Below, in pieces: positions 1-7,496 of a DNA stretch of 35,579 nucleotides. The notes below the pieces were generated by a model. That model saw only the letters and a list, made by a program, of their open reading frames with translations. It searched no databases and was not told the origin of the DNA. Source of the DNA: Bacillota bacterium (GTDB taxonomy: Bacteria > Bacillota > Dehalobacteriia > UBA4068); contig JAUNBC010000018.1 of assembly GCA_030527285.1 (NCBI GenBank), positions 1 to 35,579 of the forward strand, written 5' to 3'. The first letter of the stretch is position 1; the number at the start of each line of letters is the position of its first letter. Position numbers and translations under genes: made by a program.

Positions 1-99
1 TTATACCGTCACTATGAACCATGATCGAATACTTTAGAAGGGGAGAGGAGGGAAGTCTCGGTATTTGTTCGAGTGAAAAAACACTAAAAAGGAGAGAAT

Positions 100-1212
100 A
101 TGATGAAAAAACGGTCCTTATTACTAATTGCTTTATTGATGCTGGCTATGGTTTTTGCCGGTTGTACTGCGGCTGAATCCGAAGCTGAAGATCCTGCCGG
201 TGCAGAGCAGGCCGCTGATGATGAGATCGTTATCGGCATGGTGGTACGCGATATCGAAACGCCTTTCATTATGGCCTTGATCGCCGGCGCTCAAGCTAAA
301 TGCGATGAGTTGGGCTATACCCTCGACGTTCAGGACGGTCGCGGCGATTCTCTGCTGATCCTGGAGCATATCGACAACTTCCTGATGAAGGGCGTTGACG
401 GATTCATCATGTCCGGCGCTATCGACCTGAAAGCGGTTGTACCGGGCATTGAAAAACTCAATGCAGCCAATATCCCTGTTATGGCTCTTGATAGCTGTCC
501 CGAAGGCGGCGATATCGAAATGTTTGTAAACTTTGACAACACCCTTGAGACGGAAAGAGCCACCGAAGTCTTTATCGAAGGCATCAAGGAACGCAATGGC
601 GGCGAAGTTCCGGAAGGCGTTGTTATCTGCATCACCGGCGATCTGGCGGATATGATCACCGGGCTTATCACTACCGGTTTCTACAACGTTATGAATCAGT
701 ATCCGCAGATAACCGTTGTTGAAGGCGAAGGCAAGTGGAATAACGAAGACTCCTATGAAAGAACCGCTGAGCTGCTGACCCGTTACGGCGACGAGGTTCT
801 GGGCGTTTATGTACATACCCCGGATATCATGGGTACCGGCGCGATCAGAGCTATCGAGACTGCGGGTCTTGACCCTGTTGATTATGGCGTATGCGGCATT
901 CACATCGGTCCCGAATTCTTAGACCTGATCAAACAGGAAAAAGTTCTTTCCTGCGTCGAGTTCCCCGGCTATGATTGCGCTTATCTTGCGGTCAAGTATC
1001 TTGGCGACATTTTCAACGGCGTACCGCTGCCTGAGATCGGCGATATCATCGAAGAAGAAGGCGCGATCTGGTCTCCTGCCGAAGTCATGGATATTAAGAC
1101 CCAGAGCCCCAACGCCAATGGCCTCTATCTACGCGTCCAAGGCCCGATGGTTCCCACTGAAGTCGCGGTAGACGATCCGCGTCTGTGGGAGAACATGGTG
1201 GAGTCCTGGTAA
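100..1212 (+). CDS. Sugar-type ABC transporter substrate-binding lipoprotein
   Basis: Periplasmic-binding-protein type I (RbsB-like, Peripla_BP_4) solute receptor, anchored outside the membrane as a lipoprotein. The N-terminus is a lipoprotein signal with a lipobox ending F-A-G-C, so Cys22 would be lipidated, followed by an acidic Ala/Glu linker. The mature part opens with IVIGMVVRD, the first strand of the RbsB fold, and shows the alternating two-lobe pattern (GVDGFIMSG, NIPVMALDS, GVVICITGD). RBS AAGGAG lies at 89-94. ATG 100 was chosen, but ATG 103 is equally possible. No permease or ATPase follows, so they are either upstream of the window or elsewhere. The gene leads a catabolic-looking operon (two HisB-like, HisD-like, SDR and MDR proteins), so the ligand is probably that operon's substrate, a sugar or polyol by family. 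The ligand itself cannot be read from sequence. Confidence 0.88.
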   Translation: MMKKRSLLLIALLMLAMVFAGCTAAESEAEDPAGAEQAADDEIVIGMVVRDIETPFIMALIAGAQAKCDELGYTLDVQDGRGDSLLILEHIDNFLMKGVDGFIMSGAIDLKAVVPGIEKLNAANIPVMALDSCPEGGDIEMFVNFDNTLETERATEVFIEGIKERNGGEVPEGVVICITGDLADMITGLITTGFYNVMNQYPQITVVEGEGKWNNEDSYERTAELLTRYGDEVLGVYVHTPDIMGTGAIRAIETAGLDPVDYGVCGIHIGPEFLDLIKQEKVLSCVEFPGYDCAYLAVKYLGDIFNGVPLPEIGDIIEEEGAIWSPAEVMDIKTQSPNANGLYLRVQGPMVPTEVAVDDPRLWENMVESW

Positions 1213-1291
1213 TACTTTTTCTTTCCCCAAATGGTTTTACCTCGCTGCACAGCATCTATTGCGGCAAGGCAAGGTAACAAGTCAAAAGGAT

Positions 1292-1327
1292 AATGGCGCG
1301 GCGTCTGTCTAAGCCGCCGCGCCATTT
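1292..1327 (+). terminator. 12-bp GC-rich hairpin between binding protein and downstream genes
   Basis: AATGGCGCGGCG (1292-1303) pairs perfectly with CGCCGCGCCATT (1315-1326) around an 11-base loop. Only a short T-rich stretch follows (TTTCTAT), so it may be a leaky terminator or a 3'-end stabilising hairpin. Such structures often sit after a binding-protein gene and raise its transcript level over the distal genes. Its exact role is inferred. Confidence 0.6.
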
Positions 1328-1352
1328 CTATACCCCAAAACACGAATATTTC

Positions 1353-1401
1353 ATACCGAACCGGTATTTTCAGGCTCAAAATGAGCGTCTTCAGCTATAA
1401 T
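1353..1401 (+). promoter_or_regulatory. Possible operator dyad and weak -10 before the HisB-like genes
   Basis: ATACCG-AAC-CGGTAT (1353-1367) is a perfect 6-bp inverted repeat, and GCTCA-AAA-TGAGC (1374-1386) is a second one just after it. A consensus TATAAT occurs at 1396-1401, but no good -35 hexamer lies 16-18 bases upstream. If this is a promoter it would need an activator. The dyads could be repressor sites of the LacI or GntR kind, but no regulator gene is in the window. Confidence 0.35.
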
Positions 1402-1441
1402 CGAAGCCCAATCTCGAAAAAACTAATAGGAGGAACAGCTA

Positions 1442-2110
1442 ATGGGTAAGTTATTTACGCTGCACGAGGCAACCGATGACTATGTAAAGATCCAAAAGAA
1501 GCAACAGGAGGTCGATATTGTAGTTGAGATCTCCACCAAAATGAATAAAGACCTTAAGCCTGACACTTCTATCCAGATACTTGACCATTTTATGTGGACG
1601 TTTGCCTGGGGAATGAATATGTCTCTCGGCTGCAAGGTCGATTGCGTAAAATACCGCTCCAGCCATACCATCGCCGAGGATCTGGGCATCACCATTGGCG
1701 CGGCTTTATCGAAGCTCTTCGCCACCAAGCTGGAAAAAGAAGGCATCAATATTCACGGCTCGGCAACGTTTGGTCTGGATGAAGCTCTGGTACGGGCGAT
1801 GGTCAATTATGAAGGCCGGCGGAATTGCTTTATCTCCTACGGGCCGGATTGCCCCGGCGCCCGGACTGAGCTGGTAGAAGATATCCAAACCGCTGATTTT
1901 GTCGCCTTTTATGAAGGCCTTACTCAAGGTTTCCCCACCACCTTGCACATAGATTTTCTTCAGGGCCGCGACCAGCATCATACTTGGGAATCGTCTTTTA
2001 TGGCGGTGGGCGAGGCGATCAGAATGGCCTATTCAACCAATCCATGGAAAATAGCCAGCAATAATCCGTTCTACGCCGAAGAGGGCGTGGCTATTGCTTC
2101 CTTGGTTTGA
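1442..2110 (+). CDS. HisB-fold (imidazoleglycerol-phosphate dehydratase-like) protein, first paralogue
   Basis: Homologue of IGP dehydratase, a manganese enzyme that removes water from a vicinal diol. Family landmarks are present: LDH with His49, HTIAED (His75, Glu79), GLDEAL near 111-116, EGR at 124-126, TLHI (His169) and QHHTWE (His179, His180, Glu183). Odd points: the first metal motif is normally H-H-x-x-E but reads H-T-x-x-E here, so one paired His is Thr76. The Arg of the usual N-R-F-G motif is missing. The C-terminus lacks the Ser-Thr-Lys-Gly loop that grips the substrate phosphate. At 222 residues it is slightly longer than a monofunctional HisB. RBS AGGAGG at 1428-1433 sets the start. 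It probably does not act on imidazoleglycerol phosphate. I infer a dehydratase or isomerase for an unphosphorylated polyol-like compound, possibly in a mixed oligomer with the second paralogue. Confidence 0.8.
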   Translation: MGKLFTLHEATDDYVKIQKKQQEVDIVVEISTKMNKDLKPDTSIQILDHFMWTFAWGMNMSLGCKVDCVKYRSSHTIAEDLGITIGAALSKLFATKLEKEGINIHGSATFGLDEALVRAMVNYEGRRNCFISYGPDCPGARTELVEDIQTADFVAFYEGLTQGFPTTLHIDFLQGRDQHHTWESSFMAVGEAIRMAYSTNPWKIASNNPFYAEEGVAIASLV

Positions 2111-2180
2111 TCCAGTATTTCATTCGATATGCGATATTTTCTGACAAGATGGAAAAGCCAATAAAGGAGACAAAAGCACT

Positions 2181-3473
2181 ATGAATATCTTAAAATGGAA
2201 AGAACTGTCACCGGAAAAGCAGGATTTTATCCTCAAAAGAGCTGAATTTGATATCAGCGAACATATGAAATTGGCGGCTGAAGTTGCTGACAGGATAAAA
2301 AAAGAAGGCGACAGCGCTGTATTAGAATATACGGAGAAATTTGATAAAATCACCCTCACGGCGGATAATATGCGCGTTAAGCCGGAGGAGATTGAAGCCG
2401 GTTATCAGCGGTTGGAGCCCCATATCCGGGAGTCCCTTGAATATGCGGCGAAGAATCTGAGGCATTTTCACGCAGCCCAAATGCCTCAGGAAATATGGTT
2501 CACCAATGTGGACGAAGGCTTGATGGCCGGCGAAAAGGTCACGCCGATAGTTGACGTTTGTCTCTATGTCCCCCGGGGCAAGGGCAGCTTCCCCTCGGTA
2601 CTGCTGATGCTGGGTATCCCTGCCAAGGTAGCTAAGGTTCCGCGCATCGTCGTGGTGACTCCGCCTAATGAAGAGGGCGGCATTGATGATTCTCTGCTGG
2701 CCGCCTGCAAAATCGTCGGCATTGACGAAGTATATAAAGTCGGCGGTATTCAGGCTATTGCTTCGGTTGCCTTTGGTACCGAGACCATACCCAAATGCCA
2801 TAAGGTCATCGGCCCCGGCAACGCTTACGCTACCGCCGCGAAACGGGTGCTGAGTAATTATATTGACGCCGGGCTGCCGGCCGGTCCTTCGGAATCGATC
2901 ATCCTCGCCGATGAATTTGCCGATCCCGAAAAAGTGGCTTTAGACTGGATGATCGAGGCCGAGCATGGTCCGGATTCCGCCGCGTTGCTGGTCACGCATA
3001 GCGAAGCTTTGGTAGAAAAAGTCTTGCCGCTGGTCGAGCGCCAGCTGAAAAAGCTTTCACCCAAAAGAAGCTCTTTTGTCACCGCCAATTATTCGACCTA
3101 CGGCGGAGTCATTCTTACCGATTCACTAGAGGAATCCATTGACTTTGTCAATCTTTATGCGCCCGAGCATATGGAGATCATGACCGTGGAGCCCTTTGCC
3201 GTTTTGCCGATGATCAAGAATGCAGGCGAGATACTCTTGGGCGAGTATACGCCGATCACCTTATGCAATTTCCTCCTCGGCCCCAATGCGGTTCTCCCCA
3301 CCGGCCAGTTTGCCAAGACCTATTCCAGCGTATCGGTACTTGATTTTATTAAACGCTCGTCCGTTGGTTACGCTACGAAAGAAGGCTTTGAACGGGTGCG
3401 GGATTATGCCTATAATATCGCTACCGTAGAAGGCTTTGATACCCATGGGCTTGCGGCAAAGGAGAGAAAATAA
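2181..3473 (+). CDS. HisD-family (histidinol dehydrogenase-like) NAD-dependent dehydrogenase, divergent
   Basis: Full-length (430 residues) member of the histidinol dehydrogenase family, which oxidises a primary alcohol through the aldehyde to a carboxylate with two NAD. The core is clear: KFD, GGIQAIA, FGTE, GPGNAY, AGPSES, AEHGPDS and YAPEH, with the catalytic pair Glu329-His330. Compared with E. coli HisD from memory, zinc ligands His262 and His419 are kept (His262, His422), but Gln259 is Glu259, Asp360 is Asn363 and active-site His367 is Ala370. Changes in this region suggest a different substrate. The family includes HpsN, which oxidises 2,3-dihydroxypropane-1-sulfonate, so non-histidinol activity has precedent. 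RBS AAAGGAG (2163-2169) precedes the ATG by 11 bases. The stop overlaps the next start by one base (TAATG), implying translational coupling. Orthology to biosynthetic HisD is unlikely. Confidence 0.85.
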   Translation: MNILKWKELSPEKQDFILKRAEFDISEHMKLAAEVADRIKKEGDSAVLEYTEKFDKITLTADNMRVKPEEIEAGYQRLEPHIRESLEYAAKNLRHFHAAQMPQEIWFTNVDEGLMAGEKVTPIVDVCLYVPRGKGSFPSVLLMLGIPAKVAKVPRIVVVTPPNEEGGIDDSLLAACKIVGIDEVYKVGGIQAIASVAFGTETIPKCHKVIGPGNAYATAAKRVLSNYIDAGLPAGPSESIILADEFADPEKVALDWMIEAEHGPDSAALLVTHSEALVEKVLPLVERQLKKLSPKRSSFVTANYSTYGGVILTDSLEESIDFVNLYAPEHMEIMTVEPFAVLPMIKNAGEILLGEYTPITLCNFLLGPNAVLPTGQFAKTYSSVSVLDFIKRSSVGYATKEGFERVRDYAYNIATVEGFDTHGLAAKERK

Positions 3474-4105
3474 TGCTGCAAAACTATACGGTCAAAAGGA
3501 GCTCCAGCGAAACAGTTATTACGGTCAAGCTTGATTTTGGCGGGTTAAAGCCGGATTACCGCAAGCGGATCAAAACCGGCGTCACCTTTCTCGACCATAT
3601 GATCGAACATATCGCATGGCGCTCGGGGATCAATATTGAGATTACCGCTCAACTGGATGAATTCGCCTTGAATCATTTGCTATGCGAGGATATCGGGATC
3701 ACCTTTGGCAAGGCGATAGCGGCATACCAGAAAGACAGCGTGGCGGAAGGAAGTCGCGGCTATGGCTCCGCCCGCGCTATTATCGACGAAGCTCAGGCTT
3801 CAGCGGATATCAGTTTTGAAAGCCGCGCGTACTTTAATTTTGATCTTCATGGCTTGGCAATGCCGCAAATGACGGAAAACACTCTATCAGAGGATCTGCA
3901 TACGTTCTTGGATGGTTTTGCTCAGGGCGCAAACTGTACGCTTCACGTCGATTTGTATAAAGGCCAAAACGGCCATCATATTTGGGAGGCTATATATAGA
4001 GCTGTCGGAACCGCGCTTTATGAGGCATTAGAAGTAAACAAAACCAGAAAAGGCGCTACCGCAGGCGTAGCCGGGCTGATCGAATTTGAACTGCAAAAAA
4101 AGTAG
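3473..4105 (+). CDS. HisB-fold dehydratase-like protein, second paralogue
   Basis: A second, distinct HisB-fold protein of 210 residues. Landmarks: S-S-E-T near 11-14, TGVTFLDHM with His42, NHLLCED with His68 and Glu72, IDEA (104-107), ESR (116-118), TLHVDL with His158, and GHHIWE with His168, His169 and Glu172. As in the first paralogue, the first metal motif has a single His (H-L-x-x-E), and the C-terminal Ser-Thr-Lys-Gly phosphate loop is absent, replaced by TAGVAG near 196-201. The two paralogues differ strongly over their whole length, so this is not a recent duplication. IGP dehydratases form 24-mers with metal sites shared between subunits, so a hetero-oligomer is plausible. It starts inside the HisD-like stop codon. 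I infer a dehydration or enolisation step in the same pathway, and the substrate is unknown. Confidence 0.8.
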   Translation: MLQNYTVKRSSSETVITVKLDFGGLKPDYRKRIKTGVTFLDHMIEHIAWRSGINIEITAQLDEFALNHLLCEDIGITFGKAIAAYQKDSVAEGSRGYGSARAIIDEAQASADISFESRAYFNFDLHGLAMPQMTENTLSEDLHTFLDGFAQGANCTLHVDLYKGQNGHHIWEAIYRAVGTALYEALEVNKTRKGATAGVAGLIEFELQKK

Positions 4106-4161
4106 CAATGATCGGTAATACCCGGATAATGTGGGGAAACACATATTTCAAGGAGGTTGCT

Positions 4162-4944
4162 ATGTCTGAAACAGTATTAAAAGGTAAAAATATATTTGAC
4201 GTATCCGGCAAGGTGGCTTTGGTCACCGGCTCCGGCACCGGTCTGGGCGAGGGCTACGCCCATGTTTTCGCCGAATCCGGCTGCAAGGTTATTTGCGCGG
4301 ACGTAAAGCTTGAGGCCGCCCAAAAAACGGCCGACGAGATTATCGCCATGGGCGGCGAAGCGACGGCTCTGTTCGTGGACGTAACCAAAACGGAAACTAT
4401 TGCGCAAATGTGCGCTCAGGCAATAGCCAAATACGGCCGCATCGATATTTTGGTCAATAATGCCGGCGTGGAGGATATCCAGAACTTCACCGATTACACA
4501 GAGGAGCTGTATGATAAGATACATGCCGTCAATATGAAAGGAGTCTTTTTTGTCGCTCAAGCCGTGGCCAAGGAAATGATCAAAACCGGCGGCGGCAAGA
4601 TCATCAATATCGGCTCTTTAGGCAGCTATATCGGTTTGGCTAAATCCAGCGTTTACTGCTCGACCAAGGGCGGAGTGATTCAATTCTCCAAAACCCTGTC
4701 TATCGAACTGGCTCCCTATAATATCCAAGTAAACTGCGTAGCTCCCGGCTATTTTATTACGCCGATGACCGAGCCTTTTTTCAATAATCCGGAGCATCGC
4801 GCTTGGATCGAAGGGCGGATTCCGCTGGGACGCTGGGGCACGGTGGCTGATTTGGCGGGTCCGATGCTTTTTTTGGCTTCATCCGCCAGCGATTATATCA
4901 CCGGCGACACCATTATCGTTGATGGCGGCTGGCTGGCCAGCTAA
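4162..4944 (+). CDS. Short-chain dehydrogenase/reductase (SDR), NAD-type
   Basis: Classical SDR of 260 residues. The cofactor motif TGSGTGLG is at 22-29, NNAG at 99-102, and the catalytic set is Ser152, Tyr165 and Lys169 (Y-C-S-T-K), with Asn124 in the V-N-M-K-G stretch. The acidic residue at the end of the second strand (Asp47 in ADV) favours NAD over NADP. The C-terminal signature ITGDTIIVDGG is typical of polyol and 3-ketoacyl-type SDRs. An in-frame ATG at 4108 lacks an RBS, whereas AAGGAGG at 4150-4156 sits properly before ATG 4162, so that start is chosen. Six bases separate the end from the next gene's GTG/RBS region. It probably oxidises or reduces a hydroxyl on the compound handled by the cluster. 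The exact substrate cannot be told. Confidence 0.9.
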   Translation: MSETVLKGKNIFDVSGKVALVTGSGTGLGEGYAHVFAESGCKVICADVKLEAAQKTADEIIAMGGEATALFVDVTKTETIAQMCAQAIAKYGRIDILVNNAGVEDIQNFTDYTEELYDKIHAVNMKGVFFVAQAVAKEMIKTGGGKIINIGSLGSYIGLAKSSVYCSTKGGVIQFSKTLSIELAPYNIQVNCVAPGYFITPMTEPFFNNPEHRAWIEGRIPLGRWGTVADLAGPMLFLASSASDYITGDTIIVDGGWLAS

Positions 4945-4956
4945 AGGAGGGTGCTT

Positions 4957-5949
4957 ATGCTTGCTGTAAGGTATTATGGTATCGGCGACGTGCGAGCCGA
5001 ACAAATCGAACAAGTACGCCCGGAAGAAGGCCAAGCCCTGATCAAGGTTATTTACGGCGGGATCTGCGGCTCTGATCTGCATATTTATCGCGTAGGGATG
5101 TTCGTGGAAAAAGTCCCCGAAACCATGGGGCATGAATTTGTGGGCGAGATCGTCAGCGCGCCTGCGGGCAGCGGTCTGGCAGCCGGTGATTTAGTGGCGG
5201 GCGATCCGCGGGTGGTTTGCGGCCAATGCGCCGCCTGCCTTGCCGGCCTCAGTCAAAGCTGCGCGAGCTTGGGCTTTATCGGCGAGGTGCGCCCCGGATG
5301 CTTTGGGGAATATGTGGCTTTGGAGGCGGAGAAGCTTATCAAGTTCTCCCGCAAGATCGATGCCAAGCAGGCCGCCCTTGCGGAACCGCTGGCTGTTGCC
5401 GTTCATGCGGCGCGGCGTATTGCGGCGGAAAAAGTGGATAACGCTTTGGTCGTAGGCGCGGGACCGATAGGCCTTTTGATCGCTTTCTTGCTCAAACATG
5501 AGTATCATTTCGCGCAGATCGGCGTGACAGATATCGACGATTACCGCTTGGGACTGGCGGAAAAGGCCGGAGCCGATCGGACGGGCAAGGATATAGCTCT
5601 TTTGGCCGGACAATATGATGTGTTGATCGATGCGGTGGGTCAACCGAAGGTATTCCATAGTATGCTGGAGTCAGCCAAGCCGGCGGCGCGGATCCATGTT
5701 TCTGCCGTGTACGAACATATTCCGGAATGCGATTTGAATGAGCTGGTGCATAAGGAACTGGCGCTCAAGGGCAATAATTGCTACAGCTTCGCTGACTTGC
5801 AAGAGGCGGTGGATATCCTCTCTGCGGAGAAGTATGATTTTTCTTGGTTGATCAGCCGCGTTCTCCCCGCCGCCCGGGCAGCCGAGGCTTTTGCCCTGCT
5901 CACCGCCAAGGAGAAGCAGGATATGAAGATCTTGCTCGATTTTTCCTGA
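4957..5949 (+). CDS. Zinc-dependent medium-chain alcohol/polyol dehydrogenase
   Basis: MDR-superfamily dehydrogenase of 330 residues, related to sorbitol (L-iditol), threonine and galactitol-phosphate dehydrogenases. Catalytic zinc ligands are Cys37 (GICGSD) and His59-Glu60 (GHE). The structural zinc site has four cysteines, Cys88, Cys91, Cys94 and Cys102. AEP at 142-144 and the Rossmann GAGPIG near 167-172 follow, and an acidic TDIDD stretch after the second strand suggests NAD. A GTG at 4951 is in frame, but the RBS AAAGGAGG (4943-4950) abuts it, so ATG 4957 at 6-base spacing is preferred. It is the last gene of the operon, followed by a terminator. Together with the SDR it could invert a hydroxyl through a keto intermediate or start oxidation of a polyol. 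Substrate specificity is inferred only at family level. Confidence 0.9.
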   Translation: MLAVRYYGIGDVRAEQIEQVRPEEGQALIKVIYGGICGSDLHIYRVGMFVEKVPETMGHEFVGEIVSAPAGSGLAAGDLVAGDPRVVCGQCAACLAGLSQSCASLGFIGEVRPGCFGEYVALEAEKLIKFSRKIDAKQAALAEPLAVAVHAARRIAAEKVDNALVVGAGPIGLLIAFLLKHEYHFAQIGVTDIDDYRLGLAEKAGADRTGKDIALLAGQYDVLIDAVGQPKVFHSMLESAKPAARIHVSAVYEHIPECDLNELVHKELALKGNNCYSFADLQEAVDILSAEKYDFSWLISRVLPAARAAEAFALLTAKEKQDMKILLDFS

Positions 5950-5980
5950 GCCGGCGAGCAGTGCTTCGGCTATAAGTACG

Positions 5981-6030
5981 GGAGCCTGACCTGCGCAGTC
6001 CGTTTGGACGGTCGGAATCAGGCTCCTTTT
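5981..6030 (+). terminator. Intrinsic terminator closing the dehydrogenase operon
   Basis: GGAGCCTGA (5981-5989) pairs with TCAGGCTCC (6018-6026), with a small inner stem between, followed by TTTT and a T-rich tail. It separates the + strand operon from the convergent aldehyde dehydrogenase. No T-run is present for the minus direction. Confidence 0.85.
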
Positions 6031-6036
6031 GCTTGC

Positions 6037-7407
6037 CTATTTCAAAAAGCGCTTGATCAGGCGCAAGTTTTTCTCATTATACGGATGATAGCGCATCGGC
6101 AGGTCGAAGCGCGTCGATTTGTCAACGACGCTTTTATAGTGGCTGAAGCTGTCGAAGCTGGACTTGCCGTGATAAGCTCCCATGCCGGAATCGCCCACTC
6201 CGCCGAAGCTCAGGCGCTTGTCGGCGAGGTGGATGATCGTGTCGTTGACGCAGCCGCCGCCAAAACGCAAACCGCTCAATACCTGGCGTTTTACGCTTTC
6301 TTGTTCGGTGAACAGATACAACGCCAGCGGCTTGGGCAGCTCGCGCAGATCGCCGATCACCTGCTGCAGGTCGTCATAGCCGATAACCGGCAACAGCGGG
6401 CCAAATATCTCCTCTTGCATCAGCGGCGAATAATAGCTGATATCGTCGATCACCGTCGGCTCGATCAGCAGGCGCGCCTCGTCGTAGCCGCCGCCAAAGA
6501 CGATACGCCCGTCTTGCAGCAGGCCGAGCAGCCGGCGGAAATGCTTGTCATTGATGATGCGCGGCAGCTCGGGATTATTGAGCGGCTGCTCGCCGAAGAA
6601 GTCGCGCGTCGCTTGCCGCAGAGCCTCCAGCAGCTGTTGCTTGCGGCTGTTATGTACCAGCAGATAGTCGGGAGCGACGCAGGTCTGACCGGCGTTCAGA
6701 TATTTGCCGAAGGCGATGCGCCGCGCCGCCAGTTCGATCTTGGCGCTGTCATCGACGATCACCGGACTTTTACCGCCCAGCTCCAGCGTCAGCGGCGTTA
6801 AATGCTTGGCCGCCGCTTCCATCACCGTTTTACCCACCGCCGGCGAACCGGTGAAGAAGATATAGTCGAAGCGGTGCGCCAGCAGCTCGGCGTTGGCGGC
6901 GCGCCCGCCCTCGACCACCGCCACCCATTCCGGCTTGAACAGCTCGCCCAGCAGCTCCGCCAGCAGCGCCGAGGTAGCGGGCGCATAGGCGGATGGTTTG
7001 ACTATCGCCGTATTACCGGCGGCCAGCGCGCCGATCAGCGGCATCAGCGTCAGCTGGAAGGGATAATTCCACGGCGCGATGATCAGCGTTTGCCCATACG
7101 GCTCGGCATAGCGATAGCTGCGCCCCGGGAATTGCGAAAGCGGCGCGCGGCGGCTGTATGGCCGCGCCCATTTGGGCAGCATCCGCAGCATATAGCGCAA
7201 TTCCTCGCGCACGATGCCGATCTCGCACATATAGCTTTCCAGCTCAGCCTTGTTCAGATCGGCCTGCAATGCCGCCACGATCTGCGGCTCGCGGCGGCGT
7301 ATTTGCTCTAACAGCTTTTGCAGCGCCAGCCGGCGCGTGGTCACGGGCAGGGTAGCGCCGGTGGCGAAAAAGCGGCGCTGTTCAGATAGTATGTGGGTTG
7401 TATTCAT
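6037..7407 (-). CDS. Aldehyde dehydrogenase, class 3-like
   Basis: NAD(P)-dependent aldehyde dehydrogenase of 456 residues, which is the length of the membrane-associated/ALDH3-like bacterial group rather than the 480-500 of other classes. Motifs: APWNYPF (Asn114), KPSAYAP (Lys137), FTGSP near 185-189, LELGGKSP with general base Glu209, and AGQTC with catalytic Cys243. GPLLPVI and SFGGVGDSGMGAYHG near the C-terminus are also typical. It oxidises aldehydes to acids, and substrate range in this group is broad (aliphatic or aromatic aldehydes). GGAG lies six bases before the ATG. The start overlaps the stop of a short truncated frame (ATGA), suggesting that another gene once preceded it. It converges on the polyol operon and need not belong to it. 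Confidence 0.93.
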   Translation of the reverse strand: MNTTHILSEQRRFFATGATLPVTTRRLALQKLLEQIRRREPQIVAALQADLNKAELESYMCEIGIVREELRYMLRMLPKWARPYSRRAPLSQFPGRSYRYAEPYGQTLIIAPWNYPFQLTLMPLIGALAAGNTAIVKPSAYAPATSALLAELLGELFKPEWVAVVEGGRAANAELLAHRFDYIFFTGSPAVGKTVMEAAAKHLTPLTLELGGKSPVIVDDSAKIELAARRIAFGKYLNAGQTCVAPDYLLVHNSRKQQLLEALRQATRDFFGEQPLNNPELPRIINDKHFRRLLGLLQDGRIVFGGGYDEARLLIEPTVIDDISYYSPLMQEEIFGPLLPVIGYDDLQQVIGDLRELPKPLALYLFTEQESVKRQVLSGLRFGGGCVNDTIIHLADKRLSFGGVGDSGMGAYHGKSSFDSFSHYKSVVDKSTRFDLPMRYHPYNEKNLRLIKRFLK

Positions 7408-7496
7408 TGCGTCTCCTCCATTTGCGCCAGCCCGTTGATAAACGGCGCGAATACGGCGTTACGGATTTCAGCCAGCGGCGTCACATACGTTTTGTA
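7404..7496 (-). pseudogene. Truncated C-terminal gene fragment upstream of the aldehyde dehydrogenase
   Basis: On the minus strand an open frame ends ...NGLAQMEETQ, and its TGA overlaps the aldehyde dehydrogenase ATG. About 30 codons from the end it stops looking protein-like and runs into the structured, repeat-like segment at about 7500-7700. The tight ATGA overlap is what one expects of a real operon partner, so I read this as the 3' end of a lost gene. The fragment is too short to assign a family. It could instead be chance coding. Confidence 0.35.

Noticed and set aside
1442..4105. A histidine biosynthesis operon
   Set aside because: Only HisB- and HisD-like genes are present, HisB twice and both altered at diagnostic residues. 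The neighbours are a sugar-binding lipoprotein and dehydrogenases.
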